Below the pieces are notes generated by a model that was given only the letters and a program-made list of their open reading frames with translations, ran no database searches and was not told the origin of the DNA. Source: Candidatus Treponema caballi (GTDB lineage Bacteria > Spirochaetota > Spirochaetia > Treponematales > Treponemataceae). Taken from it: DNA of 64,000 nucleotides. This document shows, in pieces, positions 19,231-28,995 of this stretch. The position numbers and the translations under genes were made by a program. The DNA lies in assembly GCA_018066285.1 (NCBI GenBank), contig JAGHRS010000008.1, positions 60,864-124,863 on the forward strand, in the 5' to 3' direction. The first letter of the stretch is position 1. Each line of letters begins with the position of its first letter.

Positions 19231-20751
19231 ATGACCTCAAGTATAGATGAAGAGAAAATTAAGACACTCATCGAAATTAACACGCTGATAAATTCAGCGT
19301 TCACCGACGTAAACGCAATGCTGGTTTACATTCTTGAATCAGCAATGCGTCTCGTCGCTTGTGAATCATCATCCATCCTTTTATACAATAAAGCAGCAGA
19401 TCAGTTATATTTTGAAGTAGCTCTGGGTCCTAAAGGTCCTGAATGCAAGTCTATTCCTGTCTCAAAGGGTAGTATTGCCGGTTATGTTTACGAACATAAC
19501 AAAAGCCTTCTGATTGATGATGTTGCTCATGATCCGCGTTTCTTTTCTACTGTTCAGGAAAAGACAGGTTATGTTTCAAGAAACATGATTGCTGTTCCGA
19601 TGCGCGTTCAGAATGTCTGCATCGGTGTTATAGAGCTTCTGAATAAATCTGACAATCTTGATTTTACCAGTTCAGATCTTGAGATTATTGAACTTCTTTC
19701 AAATCAGGCAAGTATTGCGTATCAGAATGCAAAACAGTACCGTCAGGCTCAGAACGAAATCAGCGTTCTTCAGAATACAATTACACAGGGTTCAGAATAT
19801 CATTCTTTCATAGCAAAAAGCCCTGTTATAATGGATCTCCTCTCAGTAATAAGCCAGGTTGCACAGACTTCTTCTTCAGTGCTTATTCTTGGTGAGAGCG
19901 GAGTAGGAAAGGAGATTTTCGCTGAGCAGCTGCATCTGAAGAGTCCACGCTCTAAGAAACCTTTTGTCCGTGTAAACTGTGCAGCTCTTTCTCCGCAGCT
20001 TCTTGAAAGCGAACTGTTCGGTCATGTGAAGGGCGCTTTTACTGATGCTGTTACAACGCGGAAGGGCCGCTTTGAAATGGCTGACGGTGGAACGGTCTTC
20101 CTTGATGAGATTGGTGAGCTTCCGCTTGACCTGCAGGCAAAGCTGCTTCGTGTCATTCAGACAAAGAGTTTTGAGAAGGTCGGTTCAAGTGAAACGCAGA
20201 GCGTAGATGTCCGCATTATTTCAGCAACAAACCGTGATATAGAAAAGATGGTTCAGGAAGGTTCTTTCAGAAGCGACCTGTACTATCGTCTGAACGTTCT
20301 GCCTCTGTATATTCCGCCGCTACGGCAGAGAAAAGAGGACCTTGAACCGCTGGCCATGTTCTTCTGCAGAAAGTTCAGTGTTGAAACAAAGAAGAATTTT
20401 ACAGGTTTCTCAGCTGATGCAATTGACCTTCTGTACAGTTATTACTGGCCTGGAAATATCCGTGAGCTTGAGAATACGATTGAAAGAGCGTGCGTTCTTG
20501 GAAAACCACCGTTTATAACACCTGTTGATATGAGGCTTAATGTAAAAGGTTCAATAGAAGATACCGTAGCCAATTCTGCTGCAGATGATCCATCTGACAG
20601 AACATTGAAGACTGCAATCAACAAGTTTAAAAAAGCATATATCACTAAGATTCTGTCAGAAAGCTCATGGAATCAGACAGAAGCTGGTAAAATACTCGGA
20701 ATTCAAAGGACTTATGTATCCCGGTTGATGAACGAGTTAGGAATACGCTAA
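19231..20751 (+). CDS. GAF-AAA+-Fis transcriptional regulator
   Basis: A 506-residue enhancer-binding-protein-like regulator. Residues ~20-170 form a GAF sensor domain, 190-425 an AAA+ domain with Walker A GESGVGKE (221-228) and Walker [12 protein letters not shown], and the end is a Fis-type helix-turn-helix ([20 protein letters not shown]). The sigma54-contact loop reads GAFTDA (268-273) rather than the usual GAFTGA, so sigma54 dependence is likely but not assured. It begins 22 bases after rpsA with no strong ribosome site. The GAF ligand and target genes are unknown. Confidence 0.88.
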   Translation: MTSSIDEEKIKTLIEINTLINSAFTDVNAMLVYILESAMRLVACESSSILLYNKAADQLYFEVALGPKGPECKSIPVSKGSIAGYVYEHNKSLLIDDVAHDPRFFSTVQEKTGYVSRNMIAVPMRVQNVCIGVIELLNKSDNLDFTSSDLEIIELLSNQASIAYQNAKQYRQAQNEISVLQNTITQGSEYHSFIAKSPVIMDLLSVISQVAQTSSSVLILGESGVGKEIFAEQLHLKSPRSKKPFVRVNCAALSPQLLESELFGHVKGAFTDAVTTRKGRFEMADGGTVFLDEIGELPLDLQAKLLRVIQTKSFEKVGSSETQSVDVRIISATNRDIEKMVQEGSFRSDLYYRLNVLPLYIPPLRQRKEDLEPLAMFFCRKFSVETKKNFTGFSADAIDLLYSYYWPGNIRELENTIERACVLGKPPFITPVDMRLNVKGSIEDTVANSAADDPSDRTLKTAINKFKKAYITKILSESSWNQTEAGKILGIQRTYVSRLMNELGIR

Positions 20752-20779
20752 AATAGGATATTACATAAGGAGTTCTTAA

Positions 20780-21457
20780 ATGGATAAAGAAGAAAAAAAG
20801 ACAGCATCAGAGAAATTCAATGCCTGGCTTGTAAAATATCGGTTTGTTCTGCTTGGCATAATCGGAGCAATTATCGTATGTGCAGTTGTAATCGGCGTAA
20901 TTATTACCGTTGATGAAAGCAACCGTGAAAAGGGTTTTGCAGCTCTCGACAAACTCGAGACAGAGTATTCTGAAATGCTTGCAGATACAGAAATGAGTTC
21001 AGAGGGAAAGGCTGATAAGGTTGCCACATTTCGCGACGAACTTGCAGGTCTGACTAAAAAAGGCGCTGTTGGTTCCCGCACATACATGATGCTTGCTGAC
21101 ATTGAATTCAACGAAAAGAACTATGATGCAGCAATTGACGCATGGCTCGCTGCTGTTGATGCAAATGAAAAAGCTTACACAACACCACTTGCATGGTATA
21201 ACATAGCAATCGCATATGAAGAAAAGAATGATATTGATAATGCCATTACCTATCTCCTGAAAACAGTTGATGCTGAAAACTTCCCTCTTAAATCACGTGC
21301 TCTGTTTAATGCAGGCCGTCTTGAGGAAGAACGCGGCAGATATACAGAAGCAATTGACTGGTATACACAGGTAAATGATGATTTCGCCGGTGATTCTTGG
21401 GCTAATTTTGCAATGAGCCGCATAATCACTCTTGAATCAGAAGGAAAAGCTAACTGA
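20780..21457 (+). CDS. membrane-anchored TPR protein (YfgM-like)
   Basis: 225 residues with AAGGAG upstream. A short cytoplasmic N-terminus (MDKEEKKTASEKFNAWLVKY) precedes one transmembrane helix (~20-45, FVLLGIIGAIIVCAVVIGVI). The rest is periplasmic with TPR motifs (YMMLADIEFNEKNYDAAIDAW, YNIAIAYEEKNDIDNAITYL, FNAGRLEEERGRYTEAIDWY). The topology resembles YfgM-type periplasmic chaperone partners, but this is an analogy only. It follows the AAA+ regulator by 28 bases. Confidence 0.75.
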   Translation: MDKEEKKTASEKFNAWLVKYRFVLLGIIGAIIVCAVVIGVIITVDESNREKGFAALDKLETEYSEMLADTEMSSEGKADKVATFRDELAGLTKKGAVGSRTYMMLADIEFNEKNYDAAIDAWLAAVDANEKAYTTPLAWYNIAIAYEEKNDIDNAITYLLKTVDAENFPLKSRALFNAGRLEEERGRYTEAIDWYTQVNDDFAGDSWANFAMSRIITLESEGKAN

Positions 21458-21505
21458 TAATAATCAGAACAGTTACATTTATCATTTATTGAAAAAGGAC
21501 AGCGT

Positions 21506-22141
21506 ATGCATACAAAAGAAATACGGAAGTTATTTTTGATTGTGTGCCTCGGCTGTCTTTTTTTATGCTCCTGCGGACTTGACGAATATTACGTTATATA
21601 TCCACCAGCGTGTGATAATCCACATCCCTATAATCAGGATGACCAGATGTTCTATCGTTTCAGAACAGCAACAATTACAACGCTTATGTCATCGCAGGTT
21701 TTACTGAAGGGAACTGCAATATATTATAAAATCTATCCAGTATCAAATGAGAGTACAATGATATCGGATATTGAAAAAATAAAAACAGCTAATACAGAAT
21801 TTTCATCTAACGGATATTCAAGAATTACCGGTACTTACAAATATCAGGCAGTGAAGTTTATTTCCGGAAGTAATGAAGTTGAATATCTGTCTCCGACAGG
21901 TTCTGATATTGAATGGACAATGAATCTTTACTCTAATCTCGTAAGGGGAGATGGAACAGGTCCTCTGAAACTGATTAAGGCAGAATCAGCATCTTCAGTT
22001 TATGATGGTATGGTTGAAATGCCTTCAGCAACTGGTGATTATTATATAAATGCCTACGCAGTAACTGTCGGAGATGTGTCTTTGCAGTCACAGTATAGTC
22101 AGCTTGCTCCACTTGGAGTTTTGAAATTTACCATACAATAA
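21506..22141 (+). CDS. putative lipoprotein
   Basis: 211 residues with a lipoprotein signal: basic MHTKEIRKLF, a hydrophobic stretch (LIVCLGCLFL) and a Cys near residue 22-24 (LFLCSCGLDEYY). The mature part is rich in Tyr, Ser and Thr and looks beta-stranded. No family recognised. AAAGGA precedes the ATG. It is the last gene before argH; co-transcription with the TPR gene is possible (about 48-base gap). Confidence 0.65.
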   Translation: MHTKEIRKLFLIVCLGCLFLCSCGLDEYYVIYPPACDNPHPYNQDDQMFYRFRTATITTLMSSQVLLKGTAIYYKIYPVSNESTMISDIEKIKTANTEFSSNGYSRITGTYKYQAVKFISGSNEVEYLSPTGSDIEWTMNLYSNLVRGDGTGPLKLIKAESASSVYDGMVEMPSATGDYYINAYAVTVGDVSLQSQYSQLAPLGVLKFTIQ

Positions 22142-22162
22142 AACATATACAGGATAGAGAAA

Positions 22163-23578
22163 ATGAGTAAAAAAGGAAAATCAGCAATTGAAGGTGGAAA
22201 TCACGCAGCATTATGGCATGGCCGCTTTAAGGAAGGTCCTGATGCTGCTGCCGTTGAGTTTGAGACGTCCATCTACGAGGATATGCGTCTTGCAGAAGAC
22301 GATATAAAGGGCAGTCGCGCTCACGTCCACATGCTTGGAAAGCAGGGTATCATCCCGGAAAGCGAGTCAGAGGCCATTGCTGAAGAACTCGCTAAGATTG
22401 CAGAAGAAATCCGCTCAGGTGCGCTCCAGATTGACACGTCAGCAGAAGATATTCACTCATTTGTAGAAGGTGTGCTCACCGACAGGCTTGGCGACACAGG
22501 CCGTAAAGTACATACTGGAAGAAGCCGCAATGACCAGATTGCGCTTGATGAACGCCTGTATCTGCGCCACGCCGTGCCAGAACTTCAGGAAAACGTCAAG
22601 ACACTTATAAAGACACTTATCACCATAGCAGAAGAGCACACCGGAACTCTTGTTAGCGGCTATACGCACATGCAGCGCGCACAGCCGGTAACGCTTGCAC
22701 AGCATCTTTGCGCCTGGTCCTGGATGCTGAAGCGGGATTATGAGCGCCTTTCCGATGCTGTAAAGCGCATCGGTCTTTCACCGCTCGGTGCAGGCGCGCT
22801 TGCCGGAAGCGGATTGCCTCTGAACCGCGAGATGGTCGCAGAAGAACTGGGCTTTGATGGTCCGACACAGAACTCTCTTGACAGCGTTGCAGACCGTGAT
22901 TACTGCATTGAACTTGCGGCTGATTTCTCCATCCTGATGATGCATCTTTCACGCTTCTGTGAGGAAGTAGTGCTGTGGTCTACGGAAGAATTCAAGTTCA
23001 TCAACCTGTCAGAAAAATGGTCTACAGGTTCAAGCATAATGCCACAGAAAAAGAATCCTGATTTCGCTGAGCTTATCCGCGGAAAAACAGGACGCGTTTA
23101 TGGAAGCCTCGTTGCCCTGCTTACAATAATGAAGGGCCTGCCGCTTACCTATAACCGCGACCTTCAGGAAGACAGAAAGAACCTTTTTGAAGCGTACGAT
23201 ACTACATCTGCTTGCGTTATGATTTTTACTCAGATGATTGCTACTGCAAGCTGGAATGAAGACAGAATGAATGCAAGCTGTTTTGGCGGACACGCAAATG
23301 CCACTGACCTTGCTGATTATCTGGTAAAAAAGGGAATGCCGTTCAGAACTGCACATGGCGTTTCAGCTCGTGCTGTACGCTATGCAATTGAGAACGGCAT
23401 TAATCTGGAAGATGTTCCGCTTGAAGAATACAGAAAGCTTTCAGAGCTTATCTGTGATGACGTATACGCCTGTCTGCCGCCTAAAGCATGTGTTGATGCA
23501 AGAAAAACAACTGGCGGACCGGCAGAAGTGCGCGTTCGTGAACAGATTGCAGCTCTAAAGGCTTTCTGCGCAGAATAA
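22163..23578 (+). CDS. argH: argininosuccinate lyase
   Basis: Cleaves argininosuccinate to arginine and fumarate, the last step of arginine synthesis. The fumarase/ASL superfamily signature GSSIMPQKKNPD is intact, as are VHTGRSRNDQIALDERLYLR and SGYTHMQRAQPVTLAQHL with the catalytic His. 471 residues is typical. No argG or other arginine gene is visible nearby. Its stop abuts the convergent cheY stop with no gap, so the two genes have no terminator between them. Confidence 0.95.
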   Translation: MSKKGKSAIEGGNHAALWHGRFKEGPDAAAVEFETSIYEDMRLAEDDIKGSRAHVHMLGKQGIIPESESEAIAEELAKIAEEIRSGALQIDTSAEDIHSFVEGVLTDRLGDTGRKVHTGRSRNDQIALDERLYLRHAVPELQENVKTLIKTLITIAEEHTGTLVSGYTHMQRAQPVTLAQHLCAWSWMLKRDYERLSDAVKRIGLSPLGAGALAGSGLPLNREMVAEELGFDGPTQNSLDSVADRDYCIELAADFSILMMHLSRFCEEVVLWSTEEFKFINLSEKWSTGSSIMPQKKNPDFAELIRGKTGRVYGSLVALLTIMKGLPLTYNRDLQEDRKNLFEAYDTTSACVMIFTQMIATASWNEDRMNASCFGGHANATDLADYLVKKGMPFRTAHGVSARAVRYAIENGINLEDVPLEEYRKLSELICDDVYACLPPKACVDARKTTGGPAEVRVREQIAALKAFCAE

Positions 23579-23944
23579 TCAGCCCAGAATCTTCTTTACG
23601 ATGGCGCTCAGTTTTTCTGATGTAAATGGCTTTACAATCCATCCAGTCGCGCCAGCAGCTTTTCCTTCCTGCATCTTATCATCCTGGCTTTCTGTTGTCA
23701 GGGCAATAATTGGGGTGAATTTGTATGCAGGCATCTTTCTCAGGTTTCCGATAAGATCGATTCCGTTCATGTGAGGCATGTTGATATCAGTAATGACGAG
23801 ATTGAAAGCATCCTTTTCTGCTGCCTGAAGGCCAGTAATACCGTCATCAGCTTCGGTTACTTCATATCCCTCGTTTGAAAGAACGAATGATACGCTCTTT
23901 CTGATTGTAATGGAATCATCCACAATCAAGATTTTCTTTCCCAT
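23579..23944 (-). CDS. cheY: chemotaxis response regulator CheY
   Basis: A single receiver domain of 121 residues. Phospho-acceptor Asp53 (LVITDINMP), acidic pair D9/D10, the switch Thr (IALTTES) and the Lys of IVKPF are present. In chemotaxis, phosphorylated CheY binds the flagellar switch. AGGAGAGGAAC precedes the ATG. It is the last gene of the minus-strand STAS-cheA-cheR-cheB-cheY run, 12 bases after cheB. Confidence 0.92.
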   Translation of the reverse strand: MGKKILIVDDSITIRKSVSFVLSNEGYEVTEADDGITGLQAAEKDAFNLVITDINMPHMNGIDLIGNLRKMPAYKFTPIIALTTESQDDKMQEGKAAGATGWIVKPFTSEKLSAIVKKILG

Positions 23945-23956
23945 TTGTTCCTCTCC

Positions 23957-25048
23957 TTAGTAAATGGTTGTTCTTCTTACTATTTCTGCAGGTATTTCCC
24001 GCAGTGGCAGAATAGTGTCTACCGCACCAGCTTTTATTGCTTCGTTGGGCATGCCAAAAATAACGCACGATTTTTCATCCTGTGCGATAGTAAAGGCACC
24101 CGTTTGTTTCATTTCCAACATTCCACGTGCACCATCGTCTCCCATGCCGGTAAGTATGACACCAACAGCGTTTTTACCGGCATAACGCGAAGCTGAGCGG
24201 AAAAGGACATCAACCGAAGGCCTGTGACGTGAAACCAAAGGTCCTTCCCTTACTTCAACGTAATAACGTGCACCGCTTCTCTTTATGAGCGTGTGCTTTC
24301 CTCCGGGTGCAATAAGCGCAGTTCCCGGGATAACAGAATCGCCGTCTTTAGCTTCCTTAACATGTACTTTACTGATGCCGTCCAGTCTGTTGGCAAAGCC
24401 TTCAGTAAAGTGTTCCGGCATATGCTGGACAATGACCATTCCCGGTGCATCAGAAGGAAGAGCTGAAAGAAGTTCAGCAAGAGCTTCTGTTCCACCTGTA
24501 CTTGCACCTATGACGACAATTTTCTCTGTTGTATCGAGTGCAGTCGGGCCTTCTTTTTCAGTACGGGCAGGTCCTGCCGGCAGAATGACATCTGCAGTAA
24601 GTTTAGGATTTACTGCAAATGAAGACTCGGGTTTCTTTCCTCTGCACCTGCCCCGTGCAAGATAAGCTGCACGTACGGCGTCGCATATGAGAATGCGTGA
24701 TTCTTCAAGAAAGACCTTGGTGCCTATTTTAGGTTTCAGAATGATTTCTGAAGCACCGTACTCAATTGCCTTCATGGCATTGTGAGAGCCTTCTTCAGCC
24801 ATGCTGGAACAGATGACGACAGGAATTGGTTTCGTTTCCATTATCTGCTTGAGGAAGGAGATGCCATCCATTCGTGGCATTTCAATATCAAGCGTTATGA
24901 CATCCGGCGTAATTGTTTCAAGTTTTTTAAGTGCAATAACAGGATCTGCTGCTGTTCCCACAACTTCAAAATCTTTCTCGTCTGAAAGGATTTGAGTAAG
25001 TGTTTCGCGTACAACAGCAGAATCGTCAATAATGAAAACCTTAATCAT
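23957..25048 (-). CDS. cheB: chemotaxis methylesterase/deamidase CheB
   Basis: Removes methyl groups from chemoreceptor glutamates when phosphorylated by CheA. The receiver domain carries Asp54 ([13 protein letters not shown]). After a ~40-residue linker comes the esterase domain with the Ser-His-Asp triad: [10 protein letters not shown] (Ser183), VQHMPEHFT (His209) and [12 protein letters not shown] (Asp304/305). 363 residues is normal. It lies two bases after cheR. A GGAG stands 11 bases before the ATG. Confidence 0.96.
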   Translation of the reverse strand: MIKVFIIDDSAVVRETLTQILSDEKDFEVVGTAADPVIALKKLETITPDVITLDIEMPRMDGISFLKQIMETKPIPVVICSSMAEEGSHNAMKAIEYGASEIILKPKIGTKVFLEESRILICDAVRAAYLARGRCRGKKPESSFAVNPKLTADVILPAGPARTEKEGPTALDTTEKIVVIGASTGGTEALAELLSALPSDAPGMVIVQHMPEHFTEGFANRLDGISKVHVKEAKDGDSVIPGTALIAPGGKHTLIKRSGARYYVEVREGPLVSRHRPSVDVLFRSASRYAGKNAVGVILTGMGDDGARGMLEMKQTGAFTIAQDEKSCVIFGMPNEAIKAGAVDTILPLREIPAEIVRRTTIY

Positions 25049-25050
25049 AC

Positions 25051-25902
25051 TCAGCAGATCTCCTTCCTGTACGCAGTCGGACCCACAGTTTTTAACGGAA
25101 GATCCATAGAGAACACTGTTTCTGAATGTCCCAGGAAAAGGTAGCCTCCCGGAATAAGGTGATACAGCAGATGTTTGATTATCTTTTCCTGCGTCGGTTT
25201 ATCAAAATATATAAGTACATTGCGGCAGAAAATTATTTCGAATTTTGCGGGAATTTCCCAGGAAGAGTCCATGAGATTAAGTCGCTGGAAACTGCATTTT
25301 GCTCGGAGTTCTGGCTTTATCCTTACGGTATGCTGTTCCTTGTCTTTGTTTCTAAGGAAATAACGGCGTTTCATCTCAAGAGGAATGCCTGAAACATCGG
25401 CTTCTGTGTACACTGCATTGACAGCTTTATCAAGTACTTCAGTTGAAATGTCTGAACCAAGAATGCTGAAGTCAGAAAAAGACTTTGAATGCGTGCGCAT
25501 GTATTCACTCATTACTATGGCGAGTGTATATGGCTCTTCTCCGCTTGAACTTGCAGATGACCACAAATGAATTGTTCTGTGTCCTTTTTCCGTAAGATCA
25601 GGAAGAACGATGTTAGCCATCGTTTCAAAATGATCAGCTTCCCTGAAAAAGTCGGTTTTGTTTGTGGTCAGTGCATTTGTCATGAAAATCAGTTCCTGAC
25701 CCGAAGTGTCTTTATTGAAGACAAAGTTCAGGTATTCTTCGTAAGAATGCATTCCAAGTGCACGGAGACGACTTGCCAGACGGGATTGCATCATGACTTT
25801 TTTCCCTTCCGGCATGCGGATACCGACGTTTTTCTGGATATAGTCAGAAATTATAGAGTAATCTTTATCTGTCAGTTCTACTGGTGTAAAAAAGTTGGGC
25901 AT
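25051..25902 (-). CDS. cheR: chemotaxis protein methyltransferase CheR
   Basis: Transfers methyl groups from SAM to receptor glutamates. An N-terminal helical domain ([14 protein letters not shown]) precedes the SAM-binding domain with [17 protein letters not shown] and the catalytic-region [13 protein letters not shown]. The track opens at a TTG inside cheA (25938); the ATG at 25902 gives 283 residues, 16 bases after the cheA stop, with a weak GAGA ahead. It sits between cheA and cheB as in many che operons. Confidence 0.93.
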   Translation of the reverse strand: MPNFFTPVELTDKDYSIISDYIQKNVGIRMPEGKKVMMQSRLASRLRALGMHSYEEYLNFVFNKDTSGQELIFMTNALTTNKTDFFREADHFETMANIVLPDLTEKGHRTIHLWSSASSSGEEPYTLAIVMSEYMRTHSKSFSDFSILGSDISTEVLDKAVNAVYTEADVSGIPLEMKRRYFLRNKDKEQHTVRIKPELRAKCSFQRLNLMDSSWEIPAKFEIIFCRNVLIYFDKPTQEKIIKHLLYHLIPGGYLFLGHSETVFSMDLPLKTVGPTAYRKEIC

Positions 25903-25918
25903 TGTCAGTATCTCGTTA

Positions 25919-28144
25919 TTACGTGTTGTTTGCGTCAAGCTCCTTCACTATTTCGGAAAGCTTGTAGATATCAAGGATGAGGGCAACAGAGCCGTCTCCA
26001 AGAATTGTTGCACCAGATATGCCTTCAACATTCTTGTACAGTTTTCCAAGCGGTTTTATTACTGTCTGGTGGTTTCCGATAACATTGTCTATGACAATAC
26101 CGATCTTTGTATCCTGATCGTTGACAATAACCATCTGCTGCTGTTCAGGTCTGCCTTCTTCCATACCGAAGAACGTGCGGAGGTCAATGTACGGAACCAT
26201 CTCGTCGCGAATCTTGATTGATGAACAGAACGCGCCTTTCCTGGTAAGAGAAGGGTCAAATGCGATGCACTGATCGACATTTGAAAGCGGCAGAACGTAA
26301 TAATGCTCTCCGTTTCTGATGAGGATTCCTTCAATAATGGCCAGTGTAAGTGGAATCTTAAGTGTAAAGCAGGTTCCTTTTCCAGCTTTTGTCGTTGTGG
26401 TGACTGTTCCACCCAAAGATGTAATGTCTTTCTTTACAACATCCATGCCGACACCGCGACCTGAAATACTTGAGACTTTATCCGCGGTAGAAAAGCCCGG
26501 TCTGAAAATCAGGTCCGCAGCTTCTTCATCAGTCAATTCATCCTGTGGGCTGATAAGTCCACGTTCAATTGCTTTAGACTTTATCTTTTCAAGGTTAAGA
26601 CCCGCGCCATCGTCTTCAATGGATATAAGGACGAATGCGCCGGCATGCTGTGCACGGAGAGTGACGGTACCAACCGGGTTCTTTCCATTCTGTTCGCGGA
26701 CTTCAGGTGCTTCAACACCGTGGTCGCAGGAGTTTCTGATAAGATGAACGAGCGGGTCGTTAAGCTTTTCAATAACGGTCTTATCAAGTTCAGTCTCAGC
26801 TCCTTCTGTGATAAGTTCAATCTGCTTGTTTGTCTGAGAGGAAAGGTCGCGGACAAGGCGTTTGAAACGGGTGAAGATTGTGCCGATCGGGAGCATGCGC
26901 ATATCCATTGTGGTATCGCGCAACTGCAGGATAAGGCGTTCTCCCTGTTCACTGAGAGTGGAGAGGGCAGAGCTGTCAATCTGTGTGGAAACCTGTGCCA
27001 TGCGTGCGTTGAATGTGACAAGTTCTCCTACGAGGTCAATGAGCATATCCAGCTTTTCGGAGTTGATCTTGATAGTCTGGTTGCTTACTTCCTGTGTTTT
27101 CTTTTCTGTCTGTTCACGCAGGTGCTTCTGTTCCGCAAGAGCTGACTGAACAGCTTCCTTACTTACAAGTTTGTTTTCTGTAAGAATGGTTCCCAGTGGT
27201 TTCTGGTTTCCGAGTGCGTGATCAATCTCTTCCTGTGTAACGAGATTTTTCTCAATGAGGATTTCACCGAGTTTTTTGGGAACCTGAGGTCCTGTTTCAT
27301 CTACTTCGGTCAGTTTGCTGATTTTTACCTTACTGCCCGGATCAAGGAAGATGAAAACATCATTTATGTCGTTTTCAGGCTTAGAAGTTGTGAGGATAAT
27401 ATCCCATGACATATAACACTGACATGGATCAATATCTTCGAGCGAAGGAATTGCACTGAAGAACGGCGTGATGGAGACTGCACCCATTTCTGCCAGTTCA
27501 GCGAGAAGCGCGTGCGGGCGGGTTCCGTTCATGAAGATATCGAGAGCTGGTTCAAAAGAAATGCGCCATGTTTTCTCGACTTCTTCCTCATTATTGTCAG
27601 GAGCGGAAGACTGTGCCATCTGGTCTTCCGGAGCTGTTTTCTGTGGTTCTGGCGTTGAAATGACAAAGGAAGAACCATTTCCTTCTGCAGGCTTTCCCTG
27701 TGGCTTTTCAGCAGCTGCCGGAACTGGCTTTTCTTCCGGTTTTGAAGCGGAACTTGTATCATTCTGCAGAAGGATGACCTGGAATTCGCTTATGAGGCGT
27801 TCAGTTTCCGCATTGATTTCAGGACTGTTCTGGTCATCAAGCATGTTACGGATGTGGTCACGTGCCTGAAGGGTAAGTGTGATGAGCTTTGAAGTGACAG
27901 CGAGACGTCCGTTTCGAACTTCATCAAATGTTGTTTCTGCTTCGTGACAGAAGTGAGAGACCTTGTCATAACCGAACATTCCGGCAGAACCCTTTATGGT
28001 ATGCATGCTTCTGAAAACAGCAGAGATTGTTTCCATATCATCCGGATGTTCTTCAAGATCGAGAAGATAGTCTTCAAGCTTATCAAGCAGGTCATTTGCC
28101 TCGTCTAAGAAGACGCCGGCCATTTTATCAAGTGATTCACTCAT
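25919..28144 (-). CDS. cheA: chemotaxis histidine kinase CheA with MshEN-like insert
   Basis: Receives signal from receptor arrays and phosphorylates CheY and CheB. Domains: HPt/P1 with His48 (MHTIKGSAGMFG); low-complexity linker (~120-190); an unusual domain at ~190-290 in place of a recognisable P2; two short repeats at ~290-350 (LGEILIEKNLVTQEEIDHAL, LGTILTENKLVSKEAVQSAL) resembling the MshEN/GspE N-terminal motif; P3 dimerisation; HATPase with HLIRNSCDHGVE and GRGVGMDVVKKD; and a CheW-like P5. 741 residues. GAGG precedes the start, which overlaps the STAS gene by 8 bases. Confidence 0.95.
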   Translation of the reverse strand: MSESLDKMAGVFLDEANDLLDKLEDYLLDLEEHPDDMETISAVFRSMHTIKGSAGMFGYDKVSHFCHEAETTFDEVRNGRLAVTSKLITLTLQARDHIRNMLDDQNSPEINAETERLISEFQVILLQNDTSSASKPEEKPVPAAAEKPQGKPAEGNGSSFVISTPEPQKTAPEDQMAQSSAPDNNEEEVEKTWRISFEPALDIFMNGTRPHALLAELAEMGAVSITPFFSAIPSLEDIDPCQCYMSWDIILTTSKPENDINDVFIFLDPGSKVKISKLTEVDETGPQVPKKLGEILIEKNLVTQEEIDHALGNQKPLGTILTENKLVSKEAVQSALAEQKHLREQTEKKTQEVSNQTIKINSEKLDMLIDLVGELVTFNARMAQVSTQIDSSALSTLSEQGERLILQLRDTTMDMRMLPIGTIFTRFKRLVRDLSSQTNKQIELITEGAETELDKTVIEKLNDPLVHLIRNSCDHGVEAPEVREQNGKNPVGTVTLRAQHAGAFVLISIEDDGAGLNLEKIKSKAIERGLISPQDELTDEEAADLIFRPGFSTADKVSSISGRGVGMDVVKKDITSLGGTVTTTTKAGKGTCFTLKIPLTLAIIEGILIRNGEHYYVLPLSNVDQCIAFDPSLTRKGAFCSSIKIRDEMVPYIDLRTFFGMEEGRPEQQQMVIVNDQDTKIGIVIDNVIGNHQTVIKPLGKLYKNVEGISGATILGDGSVALILDIYKLSEIVKELDANNT

Positions 28145-28454
28145 GTGCTGTCCTCATTTTTTCTTCTGTTGCTTTGATGACTTCCTCATCACCGAGGTTG
28201 GCATCAGGAATAATTCCACAGGTAAAAAGACGCTGTTTTACGCGTGGAGAAAACGGTCCCTTTGCTGTCAGCTTATGATCCTTGCAGCTTGAATAAAAGC
28301 TGTAAATAAGCTGTACAGTTGAGACATCTATATCTTCAAGTGCTGAAAAATCAAGCAGAATATCTCCTTTTTTCTGAAGTGCAGAAATCAGGATTTTCTT
28401 CAAATCATCTGCATTCTGAACGGAAAGTTCACCTTTCATCTCAATTGTAGTCAC
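28137..28454 (-). CDS. STAS-domain protein
   Basis: A single STAS domain of 105 residues (anti-sigma-antagonist-like). DILLDFSALEDIDVSTVQLI matches the strand-helix that carries the phosphorylatable Ser/Thr in SpoIIAA-type proteins. It starts at GTG with an excellent AGGAGG and overlaps cheA by 8 bases, so the two are probably translationally coupled. No partner switch kinase is visible, so a role in the CheA complex is plausible but unproven. Confidence 0.85.
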   Translation of the reverse strand: MTTIEMKGELSVQNADDLKKILISALQKKGDILLDFSALEDIDVSTVQLIYSFYSSCKDHKLTAKGPFSPRVKQRLFTCGIIPDANLGDEEVIKATEEKMRTAHE

Positions 28455-28485
28455 TCTGCTTCCTCCTGTTGCTGCTTTTTTTTAC

Positions 28486-28514
28486 TTGATTTATCAATCT
28501 GAATGCCGTAACAT
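28486..28514 (+). promoter_or_regulatory. sigma70-type promoter for cheW
   Basis: TTGATT, 17 nt, TAACAT, ending 19 nt before the cheW ATG. The TTG of the -35 is what the ORF track used as start codon. A perfect TTGAT-TT-ATCAA palindrome overlaps the -35. Confidence 0.4.
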
Positions 28515-28533
28515 TGATTGTACGGAGACAAAT

Positions 28534-28995
28534 ATGAACGAATCAGCAGCAAATGCATCTTATTTCACCTTTATGTTTGGTGATGTTTCTTACGCAATTG
28601 AAGTTACTTCTGTAAAAGAAGTACTACCTTACGAAAAAATCACACCTGTACCCCGTGCTAAGGAATACATGAAAGGTGTCATGAATATCCGTGGAACCGT
28701 GATATCCGTGATTGATTTCAGAACGCTTTTCGGCCTTCCGGTTAAAGAACCGACAAAAGCGACATCCATTATCGTTGCCGAAGTGGAGCAGGAAGATGCA
28801 TCCGAGCTTTCCTTCGGTTTTATTGCTGATGACGTGAGCGGTGTCGGTCCACTTGAAATGGAACCGGCCGGCTCAGGATCCAAAACACCGTTTGTAAAAA
28901 TGCTTGGCCGCACGGAATCAGGCATGGTACTTATCCTCGATATGGATAAAATCTTCCAGTTTATCGAGGAAGATACGGAACCTAAAACCAAGTAA
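28534..28995 (+). CDS. cheW: chemotaxis coupling protein CheW
   Basis: Adaptor linking CheA to receptors in the array. A 153-residue CheW domain with SYFTFMFGDVSYAIEVTSVKEVL, VMNIRGTVISVIDFRTLFGLP and LGRTESGMVLILDMDKIF. The track start at 28486 is inside the promoter; the ATG at 28534 has GGAGA upstream. It is transcribed alone and divergently from the STAS-cheA operon, and its end overlaps the convergent cheD by 14 bases. Confidence 0.93.
   Translation: MNESAANASYFTFMFGDVSYAIEVTSVKEVLPYEKITPVPRAKEYMKGVMNIRGTVISVIDFRTLFGLPVKEPTKATSIIVAEVEQEDASELSFGFIADDVSGVGPLEMEPAGSGSKTPFVKMLGRTESGMVLILDMDKIFQFIEEDTEPKTK

Noticed and set aside
26319-27145. Two overlapping plus-strand ORFs (142 and 166 residues) opposite cheA
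   Set aside because: cheA motifs cover the region without a break; the ORFs have no start signals or recognisable domains.
28505-28512. sigma28-type -10 (GCCGTAAC) for cheW
   Set aside because: It lacks the A of GCCGATAA and no TAAA lies 15 nt upstream; a sigma70-like TTGATT-17-TAACAT fits better.
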